Assembly (NCBI GenBank): GCA_021298815.1 | Contig: JAJTHE010000007.1 | Location: forward strand, 1 to 63,952 | Direction of reading: 5' to 3' | DNA: 63,952 nt | From: Betaproteobacteria bacterium | Lineage (GTDB): Bacteria; Pseudomonadota; Gammaproteobacteria; Burkholderiales; CAIKXV01 | Shown: one piece after another, positions 18,297 to 25,335 of the stretch | Numbering within the stretch: position 1 is the first letter of the stretch | Layout of the letters: the number at the start of each line of letters is the position of its first letter | Notes under the pieces: generated by a model | What the model saw: the letters and a program-made list of their open reading frames with translations, nothing else | What the model was told of the DNA's origin: nothing | Databases searched by the model: none | Made by a program: the position numbers and the translations under genes

Positions 18297-19238
18297 GTGA
18301 AATTGCTCACATTCCGGCCGCCGCGCATGCGCAATCCGCACTTCGGCGTGCTGCTGTCGAACGGGCAGGCGCTGGACCTGACCGCGAGCGGCGGGCGCGC
18401 GCTGCCCGGCAGCCTGATGGACTGCATCCGGGCCGGCGAAGCGGGGCTGTCCCAGGTGCTCGCCACGCTGGACATCGCCGAGGGCCTGCTGGCGCGCGGC
18501 ATGGCGCCCGATGCCATGGTCGCGCTCGACGCGGTCGAACTGCTGGCGCCGCTGCGGCCGGGAAAGATCATGGCGGTCGGGCGCAACTATGCCGATGCGC
18601 CGGGCGCCGCCGAGGCCGTGGTCGCCGCCGCGGCCGGGGCCTCGGTCGCCCCGCCGCCACGCCCGGGCGGCTTCATCAAGAACGCCAGCTGCGTGATCGG
18701 TCCCGGCGAGACGATCCGCAAGCCGCGCTGGACCCGCAAGCTCGACTACGAGACCGAGCTGGCGGTGGTGATCGGGGCAGACTGCACGCGTGTCGATCCC
18801 GAGCGCTGGGCCGACGTGGTGTTCGGCTACACGATCATGAACGACCTGTCCGCGCGCGACATCCAGGCGGTCGAGCGCCGGGACGGCAACATCACCGTCA
18901 GCAAGAACTTCCCGGGTGCGGCGCCGCTCGGTCCCTGGGTGGTCACGAAGGACGAGATACCCGACCCGCACGACCTGCGGCTGCTGACCCGGGTGAACGG
19001 CGTGGCGCGGCAGGACGGCCACACCGGCCAGCAGATCCATCGCATCCCGGCACAGGTCGCCTGGTACTCGTTCGCAGGCTTCGAGGCCGGCGACATCGTC
19101 TCGACCGGCAGCCCGGGCGGCACCGGCATGACCTGGCAGGGGCCGGGCAGCTGGTATCTCGAGCACGGGCATGAAGTGGAGTGCGAGATCGAAGGCATCG
19201 GCGTGCTGCGCAACCCGGTACGCAATGCGCGCGGCTGA
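18297..19238 (+). CDS. Fumarylacetoacetate hydrolase family protein
   Basis: A 313-residue FAH-family enzyme. These metal-dependent proteins cleave or hydrate C-C bonds in acylpyruvates and 2-oxo-dienoates. Metal ligands are in LDYETELAVVIGAD (the ExE pair), with DLSARDIQ and GSPGGTGM completing the active site. The C-terminal catalytic domain starts around GKIMAVGRNY; the first 90 residues form the usual small N-terminal domain. The GTG start at 18297 has GAGGAG (18285-18290) 6 bases upstream. It overlaps the next gene by 14 bases. A place in aromatic or dicarboxylate catabolism is likely; the substrate is undetermined. Confidence 0.9.
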   Translation: MKLLTFRPPRMRNPHFGVLLSNGQALDLTASGGRALPGSLMDCIRAGEAGLSQVLATLDIAEGLLARGMAPDAMVALDAVELLAPLRPGKIMAVGRNYADAPGAAEAVVAAAAGASVAPPPRPGGFIKNASCVIGPGETIRKPRWTRKLDYETELAVVIGADCTRVDPERWADVVFGYTIMNDLSARDIQAVERRDGNITVSKNFPGAAPLGPWVVTKDEIPDPHDLRLLTRVNGVARQDGHTGQQIHRIPAQVAWYSFAGFEAGDIVSTGSPGGTGMTWQGPGSWYLEHGHEVECEIEGIGVLRNPVRNARG

Positions 19239-19983
19239 CCGGCCGTCGCGGGCGATCGCCTGCGCCCTCGCGCTCGCGCTGGCGCTGCCCTCGCTGCCGG
19301 CGCGCGCGGCGCGGCCCTATGCGACCGACGATGCCCGCATCACGCCGGCGGGGGGCTGCCAGGTCGAGTCATGGGTGCAGCATCATCGCCCGAAGGGCGG
19401 CGGCACCGAGTTCTGGGCGCTGCCGGCCTGCAACCCGGGCGGCAACCTCGAGGTCACAGCCGGCCTCAACAGGCTGCCCAGCGAGGGCGGCCAGCCCTGG
19501 ACCGGGAACGCGCTGGTGCAGCTGAAGACGCTGGTGCGGACCCTGGACACGGGCATCGGCACCGGCTTCGCCGTCGGGGCCACCGCGCGGGTCGGTGGCG
19601 CGTCCGACGCCTCCGCGCCGTCGGCGCTGTCGAGCGCCTACGCCTACAACGTGACCAGCATCGCCTTCGCCGACGAGGCGTTCGTGCTGCTCACGCTGGC
19701 CGGCATCAGGCGCGACCGCGAATCGCAGCGCACGATCGCCCTGTGGGGCGTGGGCAGCGAAACGCGCCTTTACCGCCGCGGCGACCAGGAACTGCTGCTG
19801 GCTGCGGAGGTGTACGGCAGCGACCGTGGCAGCCCGTCCTGGCAGGGCGGCTTCCGCTTCTGGGTGGTGAAGGAGAAGGTGCAGGTCGATGCGGTGGTCG
19901 GCCGGCAGGTCGGCAGCCGCGAGATCGACCGCAGCTGGTGGTCGATCGGGGTGCGCCTGATCGGCGACGGACTGCTGCGCTGA
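19225..19983 (+). CDS. Hypothetical secreted protein
   Basis: A 252-residue protein with an Ala/Leu-rich signal peptide ending in SLPARAARP, so it should be periplasmic or outer-membrane associated. The mature sequence has alternating aromatic and charged segments and Gly-rich turns (VEVTAGLNRL-like, GIGTGFAVGATARVGG, WQGGFRFWVVKEKVQVDAVVG), which suggests a beta-rich, possibly barrel-like fold. The last residues SWWSIGVRLIGDGLLR, rich in aromatics, would suit an outer-membrane beta-barrel end. I do not recognise a named family. The ATG at 19225 overlaps the FAH gene by 14 bases and favours co-transcription. Confidence 0.7.
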   Translation: MRAADRPSRAIACALALALALPSLPARAARPYATDDARITPAGGCQVESWVQHHRPKGGGTEFWALPACNPGGNLEVTAGLNRLPSEGGQPWTGNALVQLKTLVRTLDTGIGTGFAVGATARVGGASDASAPSALSSAYAYNVTSIAFADEAFVLLTLAGIRRDRESQRTIALWGVGSETRLYRRGDQELLLAAEVYGSDRGSPSWQGGFRFWVVKEKVQVDAVVGRQVGSREIDRSWWSIGVRLIGDGLLR

Positions 19984-20022
19984 TCGCCCTCGGCGCAGGC
20001 GCCGGCCGGTATCCGCCCGCGC

Positions 20023-20991
20023 TCAGCCTGCCGGACGATACCCGATCGTGCCTTCGTACTTCGCGAGTTCCTCCGCCGGCATGTAGGCCTCTTCCAGCTT
20101 GCGGATCGCATCCAGCCCCGAGAACCTGTGCAGGTCGCCCACCGGATGGCTGGCGATGCGTTCCATCAGCGCGGCCTCGGCCATCGGGCCTTCGTCGCGC
20201 ATCGCCACCGCGGCGTCGTACATGGCGGTGAGCGCCGCGCGCAGCATGGTGTTGGCGGTGATCGTCATCGCCATGCCGTAGTCGTTCATCTGCTGCAGCG
20301 TGAAGCGCGGCGACACCCCGGTCATGTTGTAGAACACCGGCCCGCGCACCTCGCGGCAGATGCGCTCGACCTCGGCGACCGAGGTCGGGCCCTCGACGAA
20401 GCCGAGGTCGGCGCCGGCGTCGAGGTAGGCGTTCACGCGGGCGATCGCATCGTCGAGCGAACCGCCGACCGCGCCGCGGGCATCGCTGCGCGCGATCAGC
20501 ACGAAGTCGGGATCGACCTGCCGGCGCACCGCGTCGGCGGCGCGGATCTTGCCGACCGCCTCGGCGAGCGGGATCACCTGCCGGCCGGCCACGTGGCCGC
20601 AGCGCTTGGGCAGCGACTGGTCCTCGAGGTGGATCGCGGCGACGCCGGTCTGGATGTATTCGCGCACGGTACGCGTCACGTTCACCGCGTTGCCGTAGCC
20701 GTTGTCGGCGTCGGCGATCACCGGGATCGATACCGCGTTGGCGATCCAGCGGGCGTTGGTGTGCATCTCGGTCATCGTGGCGAAGCCGACATCGGGCATG
20801 CCGAGCTGCGCGACCGAGGTGCCGTAGCCGGTCATGTAGACCGCGGGGAACCCGGTGTGCTCGATCACCCGCGCGCTGACCGCATTGAAGCACCCGGGCA
20901 CGAACACGGTGCGGCCACCGGCCAGCAGCTGGCGCAGGCGTGTGGTGGCGCGCACGGCGGGCGCGGCGGGCGGGTTCGTGGCTGCAGTCAT
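20023..20991 (-). CDS. Isocitrate lyase/PEP mutase family protein
   Basis: A 322-residue enzyme of the isocitrate lyase/phosphoenolpyruvate mutase superfamily, in the branch that includes 2,3-dimethylmalate lyase and carboxyphosphonoenolpyruvate mutase. It has PVIADADNGYGNAVNV for Mg and substrate binding. The gating-loop signature LPKRCGH carries the catalytic Cys of lyases, and LEDQSLPKRCGH is the diagnostic block. Lyase activity on a 2-methylmalate-like acid is more likely than mutase activity because of that Cys (inference). The start at 20991 gives MTAATNPP; the frame is open upstream but no family sequence is there. It converges with the hypothetical secreted protein at 19983. Confidence 0.9.
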   Translation of the reverse strand: MTAATNPPAAPAVRATTRLRQLLAGGRTVFVPGCFNAVSARVIEHTGFPAVYMTGYGTSVAQLGMPDVGFATMTEMHTNARWIANAVSIPVIADADNGYGNAVNVTRTVREYIQTGVAAIHLEDQSLPKRCGHVAGRQVIPLAEAVGKIRAADAVRRQVDPDFVLIARSDARGAVGGSLDDAIARVNAYLDAGADLGFVEGPTSVAEVERICREVRGPVFYNMTGVSPRFTLQQMNDYGMAMTITANTMLRAALTAMYDAAVAMRDEGPMAEAALMERIASHPVGDLHRFSGLDAIRKLEEAYMPAEELAKYEGTIGYRPAG

Positions 20992-21115
20992 CGGGTTCCT
21001 CGTCTGTCCAGGGCCGTTCCGGCGGTGCATCGATCCGCGGAAGGATTCAATTGTTGGGAATTCGTGCCGAAAGTGTACGTTGGCGGGAAGGTTCCCGCAG
21101 CGGGGACCCCCGACG

Positions 21116-21886
21116 ATGTGGAAGGCGATCCGGATAGGCGTGCTGCTGTTCATCCTGGCGACGGTCGCGCAGGGGGCCTGGCTCGCCCGGCGCGACGCGA
21201 CCGACTGGAAGAACCCGGTGATCGTCGTGCTGTACCCGATCAACGCGGACGGATCCGAGCGGTCCGAGCAGTACCTCGGCCGCATGGACCTTTCGCGTTT
21301 CGAGCCGATGGCCGGGTTCATGCGCGAGCAGGCCCGCGCCTACGGGGTGGCGGTGAACGACCCGATCGAACTGCGGCTCGCGCCCCGCGTGCGGTCGCTG
21401 CCGCCGCAGCCACCGGCACCGGGCAACGTCGCCGCGGCGATCGTGTGGAGCCTGCACTTCCGCTTCTGGGCCTGGCGTCACGACACGTATACCGGCGCGC
21501 GTGCGCATGTGCGCCTGTTCCTGATGTACCACGACGACCGGAAGTCTCCGCGGCTGCCGCATTCCACCGGGCTGGAAAAGGGCCTGATCGGGCTGGTCAA
21601 CGTGTTCGCGAACGAGGAGATGAGCGCCGCCAACAACGTGATCATCGTGCACGAGATGCTGCACACGCTCGGCGCGACCGACAAGTACGATCGCGTCTCG
21701 AACATGCCGCTGTTCCCGGACGGCTATGCCGAGCCGCAGCGCATGCCGGCGCTGCCCCAGGTCTATGCGGAGATCATGGGCGGACGCATCCCGATCGGCA
21801 GCCTGCGCGCCGACCAGCCGGAAGGGCTGCACCAGGTGCTGATCGGCCGGCTGACCGCGCGCGAGATCAACTGGATCGCGCAGTGA
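21116..21886 (+). CDS. Predicted zinc-metalloprotease-like membrane-anchored protein
   Basis: A 256-residue protein of no family known to me. Residues 5-22 (AIRIGVLLFILATVAQGA) form a signal peptide or membrane anchor. A zinc-protease-like motif HEMLH (179-183) is followed by TLGATDKYD, giving HExxHxxGxxDxY, close to metzincin and archaemetzincin-like sites in which a third ligand follows after Gly. The C-terminal part contains PQVYAEIMGGRIPIG, where a Met-turn-like IMGG could close the site. The location would be periplasmic. It is divergent from the PEP-mutase-like gene with 124 bases between them. Function as a protease is inferred from the motif only. Confidence 0.72.
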   Translation: MWKAIRIGVLLFILATVAQGAWLARRDATDWKNPVIVVLYPINADGSERSEQYLGRMDLSRFEPMAGFMREQARAYGVAVNDPIELRLAPRVRSLPPQPPAPGNVAAAIVWSLHFRFWAWRHDTYTGARAHVRLFLMYHDDRKSPRLPHSTGLEKGLIGLVNVFANEEMSAANNVIIVHEMLHTLGATDKYDRVSNMPLFPDGYAEPQRMPALPQVYAEIMGGRIPIGSLRADQPEGLHQVLIGRLTAREINWIAQ

Positions 21887-22010
21887 GCGCGGCGTGGCCG
21901 GGCGCGTGCCCGGGCCGGCAGGGCCTCGGCCCGGTGCCGGACCAGCCGCGCGTGCAGCCAGGCGCGGTTGCGGGGACAATAGGCATTCGGAAACTTGGCA
22001 GGCGAACCCC

Positions 22011-22232
22011 ATGAAGAAGCAGATCGAATACGTGTCCGAGATGACGCAGTTCATCCGGGAACTGCATGCGCAGCGGCCGCACCTCGCCGAGGAGCAGCGC
22101 AAGGCGCGCGCGCGCTGGTGGGATCGCGCACCGGATCCCGCGCTGGACCCGAACCTCGACCCGGCCGAGCGGCAGCGGCTGGTCGAGTCCAGGGTGCGCC
22201 AGCAGGGCTACGTCTACCAGACTCGCAGCTGA
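22011..22232 (+). CDS. DUF3460 family protein
   Basis: A 73-residue protein of the DUF3460 family, small cytoplasmic proteins found almost only in Betaproteobacteria. It shows the family outline: YVSEMTQFIRELHAQRPHL, EEQRKARARWWDR, and an ending VRQQGYVYQT. The function is unknown. The ATG at 22011 follows 'gcgaacccc' without a strong ribosome-binding site. The gene stands alone, convergent with the alpha/beta hydrolase at 22256. It is useful mainly as a taxonomic pointer to Burkholderiales. Confidence 0.85.
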   Translation: MKKQIEYVSEMTQFIRELHAQRPHLAEEQRKARARWWDRAPDPALDPNLDPAERQRLVESRVRQQGYVYQTRS

Positions 22233-22255
22233 ACGCCGCCGGGCAGGCACCCGGG

Positions 22256-23308
22256 TCAGCGCTTCACCTGCCAGCGGTCCCCGGCGCCGAGGTGGCACTC
22301 CAGGCCGCCGTCGAGCAGCCAGCGACGCGCGGCGGCATCGTCCCTGAGGTAGGCGTTCCAGAACATCAGCGAGGCGGCGCGGATCGCAGCGGTCGCTGCG
22401 GCATCGGCGTCCGGGCTCGCCTGTCCCGGCCGCGCACGCGGCAGCTGGCGCAGCGCGGGTTGTCCGCTGAAGATCCCGTGGTCGGCGCCCTCGAGCACCA
22501 GCAGGTACTTGTCCGGGCCCGGCATGCGCTCGAACGGCAGCTGCCGGCTCTGCGCCGTCTCCGGGCTGGCGATGCTGGTGTCGAGCGTGCCGGTGAGCGA
22601 CAGGAACGGCTGGCGGATGTCGGCGAAGCGGCTGCCTTCGCCGGCGAGCGGCGTGTCCCGGCCGCCGGACGGACTGAACGCGGCAGACGCGCGGATGCGG
22701 GGTTCCGCGAGCCGGCCCGACGCCTGGCTGCCACGCGGGCCGAAGCGCTCCCCGGCCAGCGCCTGGGTGGTGACCGCGCCGTACGAATGGCCGCTCATCC
22801 CGATTCGCGACAGGTCGGCGCGGCCCACCTCCGGGTCGGCCGCCGCGACCCGCCGTCCCAGTTCGTCCAGCACGAACCTGACGTCCGCGATGCGGGCCAT
22901 GAACTGCGTGCCGCTCATCGCCTCGCGCATGCCGCGCATCGCCGCAGCCCGGTCCGCCGCGCCCTGCCAGATCGTGCTGTCGCTGCCGGGATGCTGGAGG
23001 TGGATCACCAGGTAGCCATGGCTCGCCCAGTGGTCGCCCCATGCCTGGCCGGCTTCGCGCGAACCGCCCAGGCCGTGGGAGAAAAGCACCACGGGCTGCC
23101 CGGCGCCGTCCCTGCCACCATCTTCGCGGGGCCGCACGATGCGCAACGGGAGCTCGCGGCTCCTGCTGCCATCGGTCCATGACTGGAGGGTGACCACGAT
23201 CGGATGCGGACCGGGCGCAGCCGGGTCTGCCGCCCGTGCGGCATGTGGCCACAGGAGGGCCGCCAGCAGGCAGAACAGGGCGATCGGCGAAGAAGGTGCG
23301 GGGCACAT
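22256..23308 (-). CDS. Secreted alpha/beta hydrolase (PAF-acetylhydrolase-like)
   Basis: A 350-residue predicted secreted esterase with an alpha/beta-hydrolase fold resembling platelet-activating-factor acetylhydrolase and dienelactone-hydrolase-like proteins. A signal peptide (residues 1-27, ending HAARAADP) targets the periplasm. The nucleophile is S175 in GMSGHSYGA; oxyanion-side FSHGLGGSREAG, an acid in LTGTLDTS and a His in GADHGIFS complete the triad. The start at 23308 was chosen because it places Met directly before the signal peptide; the frame is open 16 codons upstream. Substrate not evident. Confidence 0.85.
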   Translation of the reverse strand: MCPAPSSPIALFCLLAALLWPHAARAADPAAPGPHPIVVTLQSWTDGSRSRELPLRIVRPREDGGRDGAGQPVVLFSHGLGGSREAGQAWGDHWASHGYLVIHLQHPGSDSTIWQGAADRAAAMRGMREAMSGTQFMARIADVRFVLDELGRRVAAADPEVGRADLSRIGMSGHSYGAVTTQALAGERFGPRGSQASGRLAEPRIRASAAFSPSGGRDTPLAGEGSRFADIRQPFLSLTGTLDTSIASPETAQSRQLPFERMPGPDKYLLVLEGADHGIFSGQPALRQLPRARPGQASPDADAAATAAIRAASLMFWNAYLRDDAAARRWLLDGGLECHLGAGDRWQVKR

Positions 23309-23368
23309 GCGGCCATCATGCGGCCGCCCGCACGCCGGTGCTGAAACGAAACGCAACCGGATGTAACA

Positions 23369-23390
23369 CCCGCCGGCCAGTGCCGGCGGG
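23369..23390 (-). terminator. Hairpin downstream of the glycine-zipper gene
   Basis: CCCGCCGGC (23369-23377) and GCCGGCGGG (23382-23390) form a perfect 9-bp stem with a CAGT loop, 15 bases beyond the stop of the minus-strand gene at 23405. The T-tract on that strand (TGTTAC) is poor, so it may instead stabilise the 3' end. Confidence 0.5.
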
Positions 23391-23404
23391 CCTTCAGGAC
23401 GCCG

Positions 23405-23641
23405 TTACTTCTTGCGGCCGACTTCGTTGCCGATGATCGCGCCAGCCGCGGCCCCGCCGACGGTGCCGAGGGTGCTGCCGCCGGTCAGCACGTTGCCGAC
23501 CACGCCGCCTGCGGCCGCGCCGACCGCCGCACCCTTCTGTCCCGGGGTGAGGTTGGCGCAGCCCACCATCAGCGTGAGCGCTGCTGCGGTGGCGAGTGCG
23601 AGGCCCTTGCGGGTCGTGTTCGTGCGGTTGCGTTCGTGCAT
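23405..23641 (-). CDS. Glycine-zipper lipoprotein (OsmB-like)
   Basis: A 78-residue lipoprotein. After a basic N-terminus (MHERNRTNTTRKG) comes a hydrophobic stretch and the lipobox LMVGC, so the Cys would be lipidated. The mature part is a glycine zipper (GAAVGAAAGGVVGNVLTGG and GTVGGAAAGAIIGNEVG), the pattern of OsmB-like and Rickettsia 17-kDa-antigen-like outer-membrane proteins. AGGAGG on the minus strand (23648-23653 region) supports the start at 23641 rather than the open frame upstream to 23668. It is probably stress-related; no specific function is known. Confidence 0.85.
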   Translation of the reverse strand: MHERNRTNTTRKGLALATAAALTLMVGCANLTPGQKGAAVGAAAGGVVGNVLTGGSTLGTVGGAAAGAIIGNEVGRKK

Positions 23642-23713
23642 GGTCGACCTCCTTGATGTGGTGACCAAGCCGGCGCAAGGGCCGTGCCCGGGTCGGGCGA
23701 TGTCCGACCGCGG

Positions 23714-24448
23714 TCAGTCGAACGACGACCAGCCGGGCTCGTCCCGGTCCAGCAGCCGGCGCAGCGCGGCGAAATGCAGCGGCGCCTGCCCCCGGTCCAG
23801 CCGCATCTGCTGCGCGGTGAGCTTGACGACTTCGCCGGGGATCAGCCGGGGCGCCTGGCCGGTGCCGCGGCCCATGACCTGCAGCATGCAGGCGCGTTCG
23901 AGGTAGTAGAGGTCGTCGAAGGCCAGCGCCATGTCCGGTCCGCAGACGATCACGCCATGGTTGGCCAGGAACAGGACGTCGGCGTCCTGGAAGGCGGCGG
24001 CCATCCGGTCGCCCTCCGCCGGGTCCATCGCCAGTCCGTTGTACGCGTCCTCGTAAGCGACCCTGCCGTAGAACTTGGTCGACTGCTGGCTCACCCATTC
24101 CATCCGCCCGGGCAGGATGCCGGTGAGCGTGGTCGCATACGGCATGTGCGTATGGAGCACGACGCGCGCGGAGGGCTTGGCGCGGTGGATCCGGGAGTGG
24201 ATGTAGAACGCGGTGGGCTCGACCCGGTGCCGCCCCTCGACCAGGTTGCCGTCGACGTCCACGGTGACGATGTCGGCGGGGGTGACCTCCAGCCAGTGCA
24301 GCCCCTGCGGATTGATCAGGAAGCGGTCGTCGCGTCCCGGGACCGCGATGCTGAAGTGGTTGCAGACCCCTTCGTGCAGGTCCAGCCGGGCCGCCCAGCG
24401 CAGTGCGCAGGTGAGGTCGAGCTTCGCTTCGCGGATCGGGTCTGTCAT
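23714..24448 (-). CDS. Class II aldolase/adducin family protein
   Basis: A 244-residue class II aldolase/adducin-fold protein, a zinc-dependent family that includes fuculose-phosphate aldolase and ribulose-phosphate 4-epimerase. Zinc-binding histidines are in VVLHTHMPYATTLTG, with a third in LANHGVIVCG. The N-terminal GVCNHFSIAVPGRD and INPQGLHWLEVT blocks are the family substrate-phosphate region. The start at 24448 gives MTDPIREAKLDL; the frame is open upstream without homology. No kinase or isomerase for a sugar pathway is near. Members of this subgroup in Burkholderiales are uncharacterised. Confidence 0.88.
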   Translation of the reverse strand: MTDPIREAKLDLTCALRWAARLDLHEGVCNHFSIAVPGRDDRFLINPQGLHWLEVTPADIVTVDVDGNLVEGRHRVEPTAFYIHSRIHRAKPSARVVLHTHMPYATTLTGILPGRMEWVSQQSTKFYGRVAYEDAYNGLAMDPAEGDRMAAAFQDADVLFLANHGVIVCGPDMALAFDDLYYLERACMLQVMGRGTGQAPRLIPGEVVKLTAQQMRLDRGQAPLHFAALRRLLDRDEPGWSSFD

Positions 24449-24572
24449 CGGCGGATGTCCGTGGGTAAGTGCGGCGGCAGCGCCGCGCGCCGACGTTACA
24501 CGATAGCCGCGCTGTCCGCGACCATGGCAGCATGGGGGCCCGAAGCAGCAGCCCGGAAGTGGCTTCCACAGG

Positions 24573-25133
24573 ATGTTCGATCGACTGAAACGTTTCGTTC
24601 CGGCGCAGGAGACCCTGCGTCGAAGCCGCTGGCTGCGCTGGCTCGGACCGGCGCTGTACGACCCCCGGCTGTGGCGCATGAGCCGGCGCGGGGTCGCGCT
24701 CGGCATGGCCCTGGGCGTGTTCTTCGGCCTGCTGGTCCCGATCGCGCAGATCCCGCTGGCGGCAGGCGCCGCGGTGGTGCTGCGCGCGAACGTGCCGACC
24801 GCGATCGCCAGCACGCTGGTGACCAACCCGGTGACGTTCGGTCCGCTGTACTTCGTCGCATGGCGCATCGGTACGGCGGTGCTCGGCGAGCCTGGCGAGC
24901 CGGGGCCGGCGGAGATGGAAGCCGGCGCGCCTGCGCAGGCGGGCGCGCGCGCGGACGAGACATGGCTGGAGCGGATGCGCCGGCAGGTGGCCGGCATCGG
25001 CAAGCCGCTGCTGGTCGGCCTGCCGATCCTGGCGACCGTGGTCGGCCTGCTCACCTACGCCGCGGTCTCGGGCATCTGGTACCTGAAGGTGGCCTGGTCC
25101 TGGCGTGCGCGGCGGCGGCGCAGCGAGCGCTGA
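24573..25133 (+). CDS. DUF2062 membrane protein
   Basis: A 186-residue inner-membrane protein of the DUF2062 family. The domain has a short amphipathic N-terminus (MFDRLKRFVPAQETLRR), then VALGMALGVFFGLLVP and AGAAVVLRANVPTAIASTLVTNPVTFGPLYF, and a final helix PLLVGLPILATVVGLLTYAAV. The LVTNPVTFGPLY block is diagnostic. An insertion rich in Glu, Pro and Ala (about 105-130) lies between the second and third hydrophobic parts. In other bacteria DUF2062 proteins sit near lipid or glycosyltransferase genes; here there is none. Function unknown. Confidence 0.88.
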   Translation: MFDRLKRFVPAQETLRRSRWLRWLGPALYDPRLWRMSRRGVALGMALGVFFGLLVPIAQIPLAAGAAVVLRANVPTAIASTLVTNPVTFGPLYFVAWRIGTAVLGEPGEPGPAEMEAGAPAQAGARADETWLERMRRQVAGIGKPLLVGLPILATVVGLLTYAAVSGIWYLKVAWSWRARRRRSER

Positions 25134-25206
25134 ACGCGCGGCCGATTGCAAGGTCGGCAGGCGGGGTGCACCATCGGTGCCATCCTTTTCGCGCCGCGAG
25201 GAATCC

Positions 25207-25335
25207 ATGGAAAACGCATGCCATCCGATCATCTACGTCCGCGGCCAGGCGATGACCATCGGCGTGCGCGTGCCCGACCAGCGCTACGAAATCAGCGGCA
25301 AGGTGCGGCTGGTCGTCAGCGCATGGAACGCCTGA
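25207..25335 (+). pseudogene. 42-codon ORF, probable remnant of an alpha/beta-hydrolase gene
   Basis: The short ORF reads MENACHPIIYVRGQAMT and continues to a stop at 25335. HPIIYVRG-x-AMT resembles the N-terminus of a larger alpha/beta-hydrolase (esterase/lipase) family as I remember it, but the protein stops after 42 residues without any of the rest. GAGG at 25198-25201 would serve as a ribosome-binding site. Its stop overlaps the ATG of the next gene (TGATG). It may be a truncated leftover that now works as a leader ORF for the fusion gene. The family match is a recollection, so confidence is low. Confidence 0.4.

Noticed and set aside
20855..21115. Upstream extension of the metalloprotease-like gene
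   Set aside because: It is opposite the PEP-mutase-like gene and its translation is low-complexity; the hydrophobic anchor directly follows ATG 21116.
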